This document shows, one piece after another, positions 44,891-56,902 of a stretch of DNA of 64,000 nt (position 1 is its first letter; every line of letters starts with the position of its first letter). The stretch spans positions 248,001-312,000 of the forward strand of contig JAESUZ010005172.1 in assembly GCA_017311185.1 (NCBI GenBank). Reading direction: 5' to 3'. Origin of the DNA: Proteles cristata cristata. Its lineage: Eukaryota > Chordata > Mammalia > Carnivora > Hyaenidae. The position numbers and the translations under genes are program-made. The notes below the pieces were generated by a model that had not been told where the DNA came from, did not search any database, and worked only from the letters and a program-made list of their open reading frames with translations.

Positions 44891-45278
44891 TGTTATGCAT
44901 TTATCAAAGTTACTAGTTTCCTTTTGTCATACACTTAAAATGGAGCATCATTTTTTGGTCTATTATTAACTTTTTGTTTATAAAAATGTTTTTTGCATAA
45001 ATTTTGAAAAACACTAAAAAGGTCAAAAGACTAAGATAAAATCACTTGTATATTTCTTCTATTTAATTCTTTTCATGAAATTTAGATTATATAGTTATAT
45101 ATATTTTGCATTTTTACTTGACATACTATTATAATTTCCCCAAATCATTGTTTGAAAATGTGATTTTTAATGGCTCCATTTTCTTTAATTTTTCCAATTT
45201 GATGGCTGAAAGTCTCTATGTTTGAATTCATATTTCTTTGATTGTGGTGAAATAAAACATTTGAAATGTTTCATTGTG

Positions 45279-45281
<3 letters not shown>

Positions 45282-45318
<37 letters not shown>
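45282..45318. repeat. (TG)n microsatellite
   Basis: An uninterrupted TG dinucleotide run of about 18 units in intron 8. Confidence 0.97.
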
Positions 45319-45319
<1 letters not shown>

Positions 45320-45321
<2 letters not shown>

Positions 45322-46190
45322 CCTGGCAATTGCCCAGAAACAATTGTTCGTATTACTTGCTTACTAAATAATTGTGATATTAGTGGGTTTTTAAAAACTT
45401 TAGAAACACAATACATACTTAAGATAGTAAACTCTTAAAGTTATTACAGATGTTTTGCCCAGTTTGTCATTTGTCTTTGAACTTCCCTTGCAGTGTTTTG
45501 GCACAAAGTTTTATGCAGTTAAGACTTTTTCTTTCTAACTTCTCACATTGCATTAATGCTTAGATAGTTCTTCCTAATCCAAGGATTAATTTAAAATTAT
45601 ATATTTTATTCTTTTGAAAGTTTTAATTTTTTACACTGTTCTTTAACCCATTTGGAACGTATTTGGTTAGTTATGTGGAATTGAGAACTTAATTTTAATT
45701 TTCCTCTATTAGCTAATTTTGGCAACTGTCAAGCCGACTAAGGGCAAGAGCAAAACTCCCAGCCACACACAGGGCAGAGGTCGGTCAGGTTCGCTGGAAA
45801 TGCTGAGGTTGTAACACAGTGCATGTTGCCCCCAAGTCTCATCATCCCAGGCAGAGGCAAGCTGGATGAGGACAAAGCCCGAAACCCCAAGGACTTGCTT
45901 CTGTCCTTTTTACATGCTTAACAGTAAGATTTGGGGGGGCCAGGATCATGTGTTGGATTTAAAAACAGGAGTTAGCCTAAGCAGAAGCCAAAGAATTTGT
46001 CTCTTCTCAGCAACAGTTATTATTTTTATTTCCCCCCTCTCTTTATCATTTTTCTTGTGGCTTGTGCTTTCTTCATTATAAATTAAGTTCTTATAAATGC
46101 TGTCATCTGTTTCAGGATTGTTTCGTTCAACTAATCTGTTCCTTCTAGCACGTTACTAGAGTTTTTAAATTGTAGAAATTTCATAATAAT
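45320..46190. other. Intron 8, unresolved
   Basis: AT-rich with old LINE-like wording in places ('cattgcattaatgcttag'). No exon or clear boundary. Confidence 0.3.
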
Positions 46191-46194
46191 GTTT

Positions 46195-46880
46195 AAAACT
46201 TTTTTAGAGCGATTTAAGTTCAAAACAAAATTGAGATGAGGGTGCAGAAATTTCCTATGTATCCCCTATTCTCATGCTCTCATGGCCACCCCCATTACCA
46301 GCATCCCTTCACTAGAGGCTGCATTTCTTAAAATAGACAAACCTGCCCTGACTTCTCATCATCCCTCAAATCCCATCATTGCCACTGGGGTTCACTCTTT
46401 GTGTGGTACATTCTGTGGGTTTGCACAAATGTTTAGTGACATGTCTCTGTCATTACAGTATCATACAGAGTGTTTTCACCTCCCTAAAAATCCTCTGTGC
46501 TCCATTTGCTCATCACCTCCCCCCTTAATGCCTAGTAACCACTGATCTTTTTACTGTCTTCTTAGTTTTTTCTTAGTTTTGTCTTTTCCAGAATGTCATA
46601 TCATTGGGATTATGCAGTATGAATGTAGCCTCTTCAGAGTGGCTTCTTTCACTTAGTGACTTCTTTCACTTAGCATTTAAGTTTCCTCCATGTCTTTTTT
46701 TTTTTTTTTAGGCTGTTCTCCATGTCTTTTCATGGCTTGCTAGTTTATGTCTTTTCAGTGCTGAATAATAACCCATTGTCTGGATGTACTGCAGTTTATT
46801 TACTCATTCATCTACTAAAGGACATCTTGGTTTCTTCTAAGTTTTGGCAATTATGAAAACTTTATAATAAATTTTAATAC
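46195..46880 (-). mobile_element. Ancient LINE-1-type 3' region, antisense
   Basis: 'caaaacaaaattgagatgag', 'ggttcactctttgtgtggta', 'agtatcatacagagtgtttt' and 'aaggacatcttggtttcttc' follow a widely known old L1 segment. A short poly-T insertion at 46697-46711 is bounded by copies of CTCCATGTCTTTT. Confidence 0.65.
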
Positions 46881-47059
46881 TTGGTAAAACTCAGTTGCCC
46901 TTCCCTGACCCGAGTCCTGACATTTAGAGGCAAGAACTATTTCAGCTTCTTTAACTGTATCTTCTGATATTAGTATTTATATTTATAAATGATATATTTA
47001 TATGAATCTCTCTTGATTTTCCCAGTTGTACTTATTTATTTGTTCATTCATTCATTCAT

Positions 47060-47171
47060 TCATTCCTTAAGATTTTATTTTTAAGTAATCTCCATGCCTA
47101 ATGTGGGGCTTGAACTCACAACCCCAAGAACAAGAATCACATGCTCTACTGACTAAGCCAGCCAGATGCCC
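47060..47171 (-). mobile_element. Old carnivore SINE, antisense, short form
   Basis: 'taagtaatctccatgcctaa', 'ggggcttgaactcacaaccc' and 'aagccagccagatgccc'. It is the same short class as 21172-21283. Confidence 0.82.
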
Positions 47172-47439
47172 TTGATTTTTCCATTTTTAGACATTTATTG
47201 ACTTCATATTATGAGGAGAAAGTCAGGTTTTTTTTTTGTTTGTTTACTTATTTGTTTTGGTGGAGCACATCCTCTAGTAGCTTTTTGACAAAGGTCTCAT
47301 GAGAGAGAAATATTTGAAACCTTCCCTTCTAAAACTATGTTTATTTCTGCCCTCACATTTTATATGATTGTTTGATGGGATAAGGAATGTCAAGTTGGAA
47401 CTCATATTCTCTCAGTATTTAGAAGGTGATAGTCTTTTG

Positions 47440-47655
47440 TCTGACAGTGTGGCAAAATTTTTCTGTAAAAGGCCAGAGTAAATATTTTAGGCTCTGAAGG
47501 CCACACAGTGTCTTGTTGCCAGTGTTCAGCTGCCCTGTTGTAGTGAAGCAGCAGCAGCTGTGGACAGTGTGTGAACAGATGGGCACGGTCATGTCCAAAA
47601 CTAGTTGGCAAAAGTAGGTGGCAGGTGGGATGTGGCTCCCAGGCCATTGGTTCAT
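47440..47655 (+). repeat. hAT-type MITE relic
   Basis: 'ttctgtaaaaggccagagta', 'aatattttaggctctgaagg' and 'gacagtgtgtgaacagatgg' match the element at 35400. Confidence 0.75.
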
Positions 47656-47659
47656 TAGC

Positions 47660-49360
47660 TATTATCTTGAGTTTTCAGTGTTGCTATGGAGAAGTTTCAA
47701 AATCTTTCTTCTGTTTTTGATATTTTTCCCCCTCTCTTTGGAAGCTTCTTTGGAAGCTTTTGGTATTTTTTCTCCTTTTTATCATTTCTTATTTTCTTTA
47801 GAGTTTATATCAGTTTTACTCCTTGCTACTATTTCAGTGGTGTTTTGGTAGGAGTTGTGGTAAAACAAAATGGGCAATGTTGGTCTAGAAACCTATTACC
47901 CTTCTATTTAAAAATAATTATTCCTACATTTTTACTTTAGTTAAGTAAACTAAAACTTACTTACTTTAGTTAAGTTTTACAATTATATGTTGAGATCTTG
48001 GAATAGTCCCATTGGTACTTTGATTAGCGTGAGTTATTGAATAGGAACTTCAGCCCATATTCTGTATGCTCTGTGGGCTTTGGTTGTAGCCAGTCATGGT
48101 TTTAAACTTATTTTGGTTCTCCCAAATGATTTCTTCAGTTGAAAAAATAGGAAGAATGAGAACTATACAGGTGTAGTTTTATATGCTATAGAAATCTTTT
48201 AAAGGAATGGAATTAAATATTTTTTAAAGTGTTATGTGGAATAACATGACGTGGAAATTTTCTATTAAGACCTTGGAAGAAAAGCCATATAACTTTCCTC
48301 AGATTGAGAAAAAACCATCCATTAAGCAACATTATTATGGTATTATTGACAAATTCAAAAGATAACTCATAGTCTGAATGCTCTCATATGTTTTGGTTTT
48401 TAATTTTTTACAGTCTTTCTTATATTTACACATAAAATTTTTTTCAGATACAATCATAACATAATCAAACATATAACTTCATTTTCATTTCCTTGATTCA
48501 ATTTTCCTACTTTTCTATACTTCTTTACAATTTGTATTATTTCATTTCTTGATGATGATGCAGTAGTTCATTGCCACATAATTACTTTCTCCTACTTATG
48601 AACAGAATCGCAATGATGACACATTCAGGTATACAGTCTTTTCACTCCATTTGGATTTTTGTGTGTGTGATTAATTTCTGAAAGTGTAATTGGGTCATAA
48701 CAGTAAACTAGAAATTGTTTTGGCTCCAGAACTCTATCTTTTCCTTATACAAATATAACTTTGTAACCTTTGTGAACATCTTGAAGTATAAATATCTCTT
48801 TATAATTAGTGCCACAAAGTGGATTAAGTCAGAATTTTTATCTTCCAGTAAGGTTGTACAAATTTACATTTCTGGAGTATAAAATAATTTATATCTTTCA
48901 ACCCGTGGCAATTGGATATAGTTATCACACTGTAGAGTGTGTGTGTGGGGGGGGTGGGGGGTGTATTTGGCAAGGAAAAGAACTTAGAGAAAAGAATAGA
49001 AACTCAAGGAAAATCTGCTAGGTGGGAGACGGAAGCGAGAACATTGTGGATAAGTCAGAAGAGAGGAAAATCAGGATTAGGTAATATAGAATCCCAAGGA
49101 GGAAAGCATTTCACGATTATCAGAAAAAGTTATATAGTTAGCACTTTGTAGTTATTAACAAAGCACTCACTTTTTGTAGTCTTGACCATTTCTAGAGACC
49201 CATTTTAAAACAAGTTGTTTTTAATGTACATATTACATTTTAGTCATGGTGTGTCTTTGTTAGATGGTAAATATCCAGTGGAAGAATATGATATACACAT
49301 TATGACTTTTTTATCATTTAAAATGTCTTAGCTAGATAATCTTTGTATTTATAGTCTATA
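47660..49360. other. Intron 8, unresolved
   Basis: AT-rich. The stretch 48400-48930 has LINE-like wording but no firm match. A G-run patch lies at 48935-48962. No exon recognised. Confidence 0.3.
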
Positions 49361-49381
49361 TTCATTATTATTATTATTTTT

Positions 49382-49598
49382 TTTTATTTATTATTTTTTT
49401 TTATTTCTAGGAGAGAGAGAGAGAGACAGCGTGAGCAGGGGAGGGTCAGACAGACAGGGAGTCACAGACTGAAACAGGCTCCAGGCTCTGAGCTGGCAGT
49501 CAGCACAGAGCCCGACGCGGGGCTCGAACCCGCGAACCGCGAGATCATGACCTAAGCGAAAGTCGGACGCTTAACCGACTAAGCCACCCAGGCGCCCC
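49382..49598 (-). mobile_element. Young carnivore SINE, antisense, with target duplication
   Basis: Young-group body; TATATTCATTATT precedes the T-rich tail (about 49358) and follows the head (about 49599). Confidence 0.94.
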
Positions 49599-49619
49599 TA
49601 TATTCATTATTTTTAATGT

Positions 49620-50382
49620 CTATGCATACTTATACTGGATATTTCATTGCCTGGATAAACTCCTCTTTTTTCAATGGAATTTTATACTCGGAGCTGCTGT
49701 AGATTAGCAACCCCTTCCCCTGCCTCCACCTACCACCCCTCCCCAGCATGCACTGTGCTGTGTAGGGTTGTCAGGAGCTGAGGGCTAGGCCTTTTGGGAA
49801 GATTATATTTTGTACTTGAGTATTTTTTATATCCCTACTATGTGTAAGGCACTGAAATTGGGTACAGTGGAAATACAGAAATGAATAACATTTAAAATTT
49901 ATCTTCCAAAGGTGCACAGTCTGGAAGAAAGATTAGAACAAGGGCATAAAAAGCTTTCATGTGGGGAAAATGGGTCTTAAAGGAGATACAAAGTGACATA
50001 GATGAATAGTTTTTATGTTCTAAAGTGCACTATTATTTGCCAGTAGCCGAGTCAGAAGTCATTATGATGGAATGATGGACAACTGTTACCTTCACTCATT
50101 TCTCTTTTCTCTGAATTTCACTTAGTACCTGGTTAGGCATCTAACCATCTAATCATGTAATTTTTAAATTACTGTATATGTTGTTCATCTCGACAACTAG
50201 ATTGTAAGCTCTCTGAGGGCAAGTGCTGTGTCTCCCTTTTTCCTGTCTTTCCCTACAGGATTCCTGGTAGGCACTAAAAAAAGAACTTAAAGATTTATAT
50301 TATCAAATGGTGTACTTGCCCCTTTTATTGGAAATGCTTTTAATGGTTTAGCACTAACTCAAGCTCTATGCTCCTCCCTTAG
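49620..50382. other. Intron 8, last part, with L2/MIR traces
   Basis: 50190-50275 ('attgtaagctctctgagggc') has L2-like wording. The rest is unrecognised up to the acceptor. Confidence 0.4.
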
Positions 50383-50520
50383 GTATTTTTGCACCTCTTT
50401 CAAAAATAAGCAAAGCAAAAGATCGAAGGAAGAATATAGTACACACTTCTGCAAAAGCTATGCCTCTCATCAGGTCCCAGAAAATTGATGTAGCTCATGT
50501 AACATCAAAAATAAATACTG
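50383..50520 (+). CDS. CLIP4: CLIP4 coding exon 8: CAP-Gly 1 end and basic linker (residues 341-386)
   Basis: A 138-base symmetric exon (phase 1 to 1) with acceptor CTCCTCCCTTAG before 50383 and donor ACTG|GTAGGT after 50520. It starts with IFAPLSKISKAKDRRKN, the last strand of CAP-Gly 1 followed by a Lys/Arg-rich stretch, then a polar linker ending IDVAHVTSKINTG. The basic segment next to a CAP-Gly domain is common in CLIP proteins and usually strengthens electrostatic contact with microtubules; that role is inferred here. No fold is predicted for the rest. Skipping this exon would keep the frame but remove the end of CAP-Gly 1. Confidence 0.92.
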
Positions 50521-50829
50521 GTAGGTCAAACCAAAAAGTTTAATCTCTTATTCAGTGTATTTATTTCTTTTGTGGAATGCCTTATATTTAGGCTGCTTCA
50601 CCCTTTTTTATTAGATAAATTTGTTAGAATTTAATGAAACCTGCATCTTACTGATGTTTTTAAACATCAGTCATGGTTTATGATTTTGATTTCTGACAAG
50701 AATACTGCACATTTGTTCCTTTTTTTTTTTTCTTTCCTACCACCTGCAAACCTTCATCACCCTGTAATGTAACCTCCAAGCTAGATTTTATACCTCCAGT
50801 AGGTCCTTGTAAACACAACTAGCTTTATG

Positions 50830-51345
50830 TTTCTCACCTATTCAAGAATTCTAGTGACTTCTCTTTTAATCAGAAAATATTCTGACTCTGGGTCCTTCCC
50901 GTATATGATGGGATCTCTGGCTGCCTCCGTAGCTGAGCTACGTTTCATGTCTCACTGTCTTGTGCATACGTTGTCCTTCCCCTTCCCTCCATACTTTGTC
51001 TCGTGCTGTTTCTCTGGGTGCAGTAATTTGACTCATGCCTTTTGGGGTCCTGGCTGTGCTTTACCTCCTTATTCAGATGCTGTTTCTCCCAGAAAACTTT
51101 GCTGACGACCCAGATCACTTTGGTGTCTCCATTCTCTAATTCTGTATACCCTTGTGTCCATACCACTCAATTCTTGTTTGTCTTGGGTCTTGTCCTCCAG
51201 TTGCTTTATCTGTCCAGATCCTTTTTTCTTTCAGCAAAAATTTTAAACTTTAAATAGACTATGAGAGTGTTTTATACTTTCGTATTCACTGTAGTAGTAT
51301 ATAGCACAAAATAGACCCTCGGTAAGTACTTGCTAACTTATCAGT
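50830..51345 (+). repeat. L2-type relic
   Basis: Pyrimidine-rich text with 'tgctgtttctcccagaaaac' and 'ccctcggtaagtacttgcta' resembles L2. Open frames in both directions here are unsupported. Confidence 0.5.
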
Positions 51346-51959
51346 GGCTGAAGCAGAAAGGCTTTCTACTGTGATTAAAGGATTTTGTCCAAGAATTTCT
51401 ACTCTCTTCCATTGAGCTATTTAAATATTTCTGTGTCAGTACTGTACTTCATAACTACTGAAAAAATACATTTTGATATCTAGCAAAGGAGAGCTTCCTA
51501 CCTTATTCTTGAACAGTTTCTTGCTTATTTGGGTCCTTATAAATCATACTTCCATATAAATTTTAGAAAAAGCTGTTAAGTTTCTTTTAAAACACATCTT
51601 TTAAAATGTATCTGGTTTTGCATTTTAAACTAAGTCATTTGGGAAAAACTGACATATTTACAATATTCACTCTTTTAATTATAAGCTTGGAATATTGCAT
51701 TATTTAATTGAGTCCTTTAAAAATATGTCCGTAAGATTTTATAATTTTCTCTATAGTTGTCTTGTACTGGTTTTGTTAGGTCTGTTCCTGGATACTTCAT
51801 ACTTTTTGATGCACTTGTAAATGCACCTGAAACCCAGAAGTTCACAGCCATTATGGGAAGAAAGCCTAAAGAGAAGCCCTGGGGGTCCCCTACTAGACAG
51901 AAAATGGAGGAAATACTTTTTTTTAAAGATATATATTTTTTTGCTATCTCTTTGGTTCT

Positions 51960-53009
51960 GTCCCACCCCCATCCCTAGACAGTCTTACAATGGTGTAGTA
52001 GCAGCCATGGGTGGCCAGGCACCAGAAACCCCAAGAGAGGAGAACTCTTCTCTCCAACCAGAGAAACTGTGGTCCCGGGAACAGGGATGAAATGTTCCCA
52101 ATAGTTTGTCTTCTTTTTTCTCAGTGCTTGTTCCCAGAGGCAGAGTCAGTCCCAGGAGACTGTATGACAGAGCAAGGGAACTAAAGCTTAGGGACTCTGT
52201 CCTGATACGAGGAAGGGGTGCCTCCAGGAGCAGAAAAGTGTCAGGGAGACCATGGGGATGAGGGAGCTCTAGAAAGTGGTCTCAAAATGTTGGGTGTGAA
52301 CTCCTAGGCTTGGGTGTGAACTCACGCATATGTGGATCTGGCCAAAGGCTTGGTCTCCAGGGTAGGCCACTGTCCAGGTCTCAGACACTACTGGATGGCA
52401 CGACCTAGGAGAAAGGTCCCAAAAGGCTTTGGAACCTGAACTAGCATTGGAAGCACAGTGTCCAGAAGTGGGGGGATGTCCAGCCTGGACCTAGGTTGAC
52501 TCCTTGCTAAAACAAAACGATAAACATTCTCCATAGGATTTAAATAAGATCCAGAGCCCCACAACATAATATTTACAATGTATAGGATGCAATCCACAGT
52601 TGCTCAAAATACGGAAAACCAGGAAAATCTCAACATCTCTCAAGGAGAAAGACAATCAAAGGTTGCCAACCTTGACATGATACAGACATCACACTGATAA
52701 GGACTTTAAATAATATATTGCAACCATTCTCCAAGAATTAAGGTTAATACTCTTGAAACAAGTGGAAAGAAAGTTCAGAGGAATGAGGATGTAGTAAAGA
52801 ACCTAACGATGTGTGAGCATGTACATACACTAATCGCACTAATGAGTAAGGTTAAAACTAGGGTGGATTGTATCAATGTTGGTATCCTGGTTGTGATATT
52901 ATAGTTATGTAAACAGCTGCATTTGGGGAAATTGGGCAAAGTATGCAAGAGATCTCCCTGTATTACTTATACCACTGCATGCAAATCTCCAGAGATCTGA
53001 GTTAAAAAA
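51960..53009 (+). mobile_element. Old LINE-1-type relic, sense
   Basis: 'aatccacagttgctcaaaat', 'gatacagacatcacactgat', 'aaggactttaaataatatat' and the 3' text 'ccactgcatgcaaatctcca' look like internal and terminal pieces of an old L1. The 5' limit is uncertain. Confidence 0.45.
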
Positions 53010-53020
53010 TTCAAATAAGA

Positions 53021-53226
53021 GGGACACCAACTGGTGGCTCAGTTGGTTAAATGTCCAACTTTGGCTCAGGTCATGGTCTCACAGTTTGTGAGTTTGAGCC
53101 CTGCATTGGGGTCTGTGCTGACAGCGCCGAGCCTGGAGCCTGCTTCAGATCCTGTGTCTCCCCCTCTCTCTGCCCCTGGCCCACTTGTGCTCACTCTCTC
53201 AAAAAAGAAATAAACTTTACAAATAA
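53021..53226 (+). mobile_element. Carnivore SINE, sense, with target duplication
   Basis: It starts 'gggacaccaactggtggctc' with a mutated head. TTCAAATAAGA flanks it at 53010-53020 and 53227-53237. Confidence 0.93.
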
Positions 53227-53329
53227 TTCAAATAAGAAAGAACCAAATGGATATTTTAAAACTGAAAGATACAACTGACAAATAAGAAATGAGCTGTCTG
53301 TGGGGTGCCTGCACGAAGTCTCTCTTACC

Positions 53330-53970
53330 CTCCCTCCATTCAGTTCCTGCTGCTGTCATTCTGGTCCCCCTCTGCCTGTTGTAATAACTCCTCACTGGTC
53401 TGTGCTTCCTGCCTCTGCCCGTCTAGGTTCCTTCTAAATTTTGCTGCCAGGGTGATGTTATTCCTGTGTATGTTCGTGCCAGCTCTCTTTCACATGGAGT
53501 CTAGCAGAGACTCGTTCCTCCACAAGAAGACTGGTTCCTTATCGGGCCCCATCACCCCTGGAGATTCCACTCTGACCTGTCTATCCAGTCTTGCTTCTTC
53601 CACATCCCAAAGTGCTCTTTATTCCAGCCAAGCTACTCATCCTTCTCTGACCCCATTTTTAAGATTTTTTTCTTTTTATCCATCTAGAATGCCTACCTTC
53701 AGTTCTTTCCGACCTTAACTCCACTGTGCTCTGGAGGAAGTCTTACCTGTCCTTCAAGACCTATCTCACAGTATCATCTTCTCGAGGCATTAATTTATCT
53801 TTGTAGCCACGATTATCCTCTCCCTTTTCCATGTTAGCGTTTATCCATAAATGCCCTCATATTTTAGTGATGTAATTATCCCTGCTCCCATCTGTCTGGA
53901 CTGAAAAAGGTGCTTCTGTCAGGCTGAGACCATGTCCTACTCATGTTTGTGATGCTCAGAGTATAGTTCT
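53330..53970 (+). repeat. L2 3'-region relic
   Basis: 'gaggaagtcttacctgtcct', 'tcaagacctatctcacagta', 'gtcaggctgagaccatgtcc' in order are L2-like. A 137-codon open frame at 53305-53718 lies within it and is not a gene. Confidence 0.6.
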
Positions 53971-54708
53971 TCACTCCAGTGCTTCCTAAGTGAGAAGAAT
54001 TGGAATGGATGCTTGATGGAATTTAAAGCTGTGTGTAGTCCATTAGGTTTCCTATTTAAATAGTTTGGTTCTGGAGAATGGAAACAGAAGTCTGAATAAG
54101 GCAAAATATTATTCGTGGGCTTTTTCTTTTTTAGAGTGAGTTGTTTGTGATACTTGGACGTGGCAGAGAGTGTGGGGTTTCTTACTGTGTGACATTCACT
54201 TTGATGAACAGTGGCCATCATGATTTGCAAAAATTTTTACCCAGAATTCACTATCTAAATAGAAAATCTGTTGTGATGGATTTGCACGCACATGAGTGAG
54301 ACCTATAAGTTGTCTGCAAGTCCTAGCGGGTGGACGACAGTGAGGTTCCCTCTACCTGCTGGCATCGTGCTGACACACTACTGACTGTGTGAGGTGTCAA
54401 ATAACTAGGTAACTGTGCTTTAAGTGTTGTTCAGAATTTTGAATTCCTTAGTGGATTGTTAAATAGGTTTAAAAGAGACTTTAGTGATGTTTGAAGAAAT
54501 TGGGGTTTGCACATGGGCTAAGAATGCATTTCCTCCCCTCTTTTTGTAATGAAATATTGGTCCCTGCTGTCTGTGAATTGATTATCCAACATGTTTTCAG
54601 AAGTGGATAACATTTAGATAATGAGGGATGTCTGTACATTAAAAAAGCAAGTACATTTTTATGTTTATGTTAAGGTTCTTGCTGAAAGTGTTTGTTTCTA
54701 TGTGGCAG
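53971..54708. other. Intron 9, last part
   Basis: Unique-looking sequence with no recognised repeat. The acceptor of exon 9 is at its end. Confidence 0.4.
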
Positions 54709-54798
54709 GATTAATGACCTCAAAAAAAGACAGTACTTCTGAATCAACACTTTCATTGCCGCCTGGTGAAGAATCAAAATCTGTAACAGACAAAGATG
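54709..54798 (+). CDS. CLIP4: CLIP4 coding exon 9: Ser/Glu-rich linker (residues 387-416)
   Basis: A 90-base symmetric exon (phase 1 to 1). The acceptor is TATGTGGCAG before 54709, with a weak pyrimidine tract. The donor GATG|GTAAGA follows 54798. The peptide LMTSKKDSTSESTLSLPPGE then SKSVTDKD is a low-complexity Ser/Thr/Glu/Lys linker between the two CAP-Gly domains and a plausible phosphorylation region. The phase continues correctly on both sides: Gly at the 5' junction and Val at the 3' junction. Its small size, weak acceptor and neutral length make it a candidate cassette exon. Confidence 0.9.
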
Positions 54799-55578
54799 GT
54801 AAGATAATTCTATAACTTCCATTCTAAAAATGTAATTTACTGATGGAACTTTAAAATATTATAGTGATAAAGCTTATATGGGGGCTAAGTTTTAAAGTTT
54901 TTAAGTAAAAAATCATTACAGTAGGAAATCATCCTTGAAAATACCTTAAGCAGCTCTTTATAAAGTATATACATGGTTTTGGTATAAAATCCTATACTGT
55001 GCATCTGTGTACACTTAAATTAGAGAGCAACTGGATTAGATTAAGAGGGAGACTGAAAGGAAATTCCACAGTGTAGACGGCTTCATAAGAATGTTTCAAA
55101 GTTGCCTTCAGCTGTCAAATCATTGGGTGAATAGAGCATGGATAGAAAATTCAAGAGTATTCCTACTTGCCTTCTCTGACTCAAAACATTTTAATACTAC
55201 CTTTTTGTTACCTTAAATTAATAGCATTTAAAAAATATGAATAAGATGGATTCTACTAAGCCATCTAGAGTGGGAGGTGAAAGAGAGTGGTGGGGAGAAA
55301 GGGGGTAATCAGCTTCAGTTAATGATGTGACGGAACTCTCCTGTATGAAAGTGTCTTCATACAGCGTGGATCCTTAAAATACAGTTGCTTGTGTTATAAA
55401 GTCTTGTCTGTATGAGCTACAATATACTTGGATGAAACCAGGCATTTAATTCAACACTAGATAATCCACAGAGGAAGCTAAATGGAGGGTTTCAGAGGGA
55501 TTTACCTGGAAAAGCATCTTATTGGTTCATTTCTTGTTTTCCACCCTTCTATATGTTCTTTTCCTTTACCTGTTTTAG
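54799..55578. other. Intron 10
   Basis: A short 780-base intron without recognised repeats, unusual for this repeat-rich gene. Confidence 0.5.
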
Positions 55579-55722
55579 TTACCCTGCTTGGATCCATCAG
55601 CACCTCCTCCTCCACATCGTCTTTGGAGCACAAACCAAGCCACCCCAAGAAGCCGAATGCACGTAGCAATAACAAGAAGACAATGAGCAAAAGCCCGTCT
55701 GTCTCATCTAGAGCCAGTGCTG
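55579..55722 (+). CDS. CLIP4: CLIP4 coding exon 10: Ser-rich basic linker (residues 417-464)
   Basis: A 144-base symmetric exon (phase 1 to 1) only 780 bases after the previous one. The acceptor is TACCTGTTTTAG before 55579. The peptide runs TLLGSISTSSSTSSLEHKPS, then Lys/Asn-rich sequence, then KTMSKSPSVSSRASAG. Such Ser-rich basic linkers in CLIP-170 and CLIP-115 help microtubule binding and are phosphorylated; by analogy the same is likely here. The donor GCTG|GTATCT after 55722 is weak at the +4 to +6 positions. Reading into the intron adds 19 codons and then stops. Confidence 0.91.
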
Positions 55723-56684
55723 GTATCTATGGCTTTTTCAACCAGGCTTTCTTGGTGTTTTTTATCTTGGTTTGTTTGTAAGTAGATTTGCTCTTTTTAA
55801 ATGTGTAGAAGGAAACTTTTACTTCAGTCAGATTGAACTACTTGTACTCTTTTGTCTTTCCTGTGGCCCCACCTCTGCCCCCTTCGTGAGCACCCTCCGT
55901 CTCCCTGCCTCTCTCCTGGGGCCTCTGCCATTTCCCTTCTCTGGACCTACTTCTTCCCTCTCCCATGCATCTAATGCCTTTGGCCCTGTAAGGGTTATTT
56001 TAGAACTTTATGATAGCTCCTCGAATATGTGGAAACCATAGGGTTATTATTTTATTTCTTTTCTAATCTGGACCTAAATAACAATAACTAACGTGGATTG
56101 TATACTTATTATTTCAGGTTCTAGTCTAAGCATTTTATATACCTTGTTTCACTTAATTCTCAAAACAAACCACGGGTAGGTACTATTATTATCATCCTCA
56201 TTTTATGAATGAGGAAACTGAGACTCAGGGAGGGAAGTCATCGGTGCCTGATGGCGATTTCTAAGTGGGACACCTGGGCTTTATCCTGAGGTCCGTCTGA
56301 TGCTTTCCCTGCTGCTGTTATGGTTTGCCTTCGTCCCAGCTCTTCCTCATGCTCCCGGGTCTCCAGACCCCTCACGGCCAGCCCGTAGAGAGCTGTGCCT
56401 GTCAGCACAAGGACATGTAAGGCTCTCCTGCAGTTTGCCGACCACACTCAATCGTTGGCTTCATTTTGCTGCTCCATATAGGGCTGTACATGTATTTTTT
56501 ATTTAGCTTAATGTTAGAGGTTTTATTCCTCTGAATTTTGTTTCTTACATCTGGAATATTAGCTTTTTCACATACTTTTGTGTCATCTGCATATTAAAGT
56601 TCAAGTCCTTGTTTAAAACTATGTAGGATAGTTTAAAACTATCATCCTGATAGGCTGATGATGGTAGCCTGCTCTGATGGGACT
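55723..56684. other. Intron 11, first part, with a MIR relic
   Basis: 56100-56240 is a MIR ('cattttatgaatgaggaaac', 'tgagactcagggaggg'). The rest is unrecognised. Confidence 0.55.
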
Positions 56685-56689
56685 TTTAT

Positions 56690-56902
56690 TTATTTATTTA
56701 TTTTTTATGTTTGGGAGAGTGAGCGAGAGCGAGAGAGTGAGCAGGGGAGGAGCAGAGAGGGAAGGAGACACAGAATCTGAAGCAGGCTATAGACTCTGAG
56801 CTGTCAGCACAGAGCCTGACACGGGGCTCGAACCCACTAGCTGTGGGATCGTGACCTGAGCTGAAGTTGCAAGCTTAACCGACTGAGCCACCCAGGCACC
56901 CC
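56690..56902 (-). mobile_element. Carnivore SINE, antisense, with target duplication
   Basis: (TTTA)n tail side, GA block and head 'gagccacccaggcacccc'. The flanks TGATGGGACTTTTATT and TGATGGGGATTTTTAA are a decayed duplication. Confidence 0.92.

Noticed and set aside
53305..53718. Plus-strand frame of 137 codons
   Set aside because: It falls inside an L2-like relic and has no recognisable domain.
55482..55781. 99-codon frame covering exon 10 and both intron edges
   Set aside because: Only 55579-55722 is coding; the extension into flanking introns is chance.
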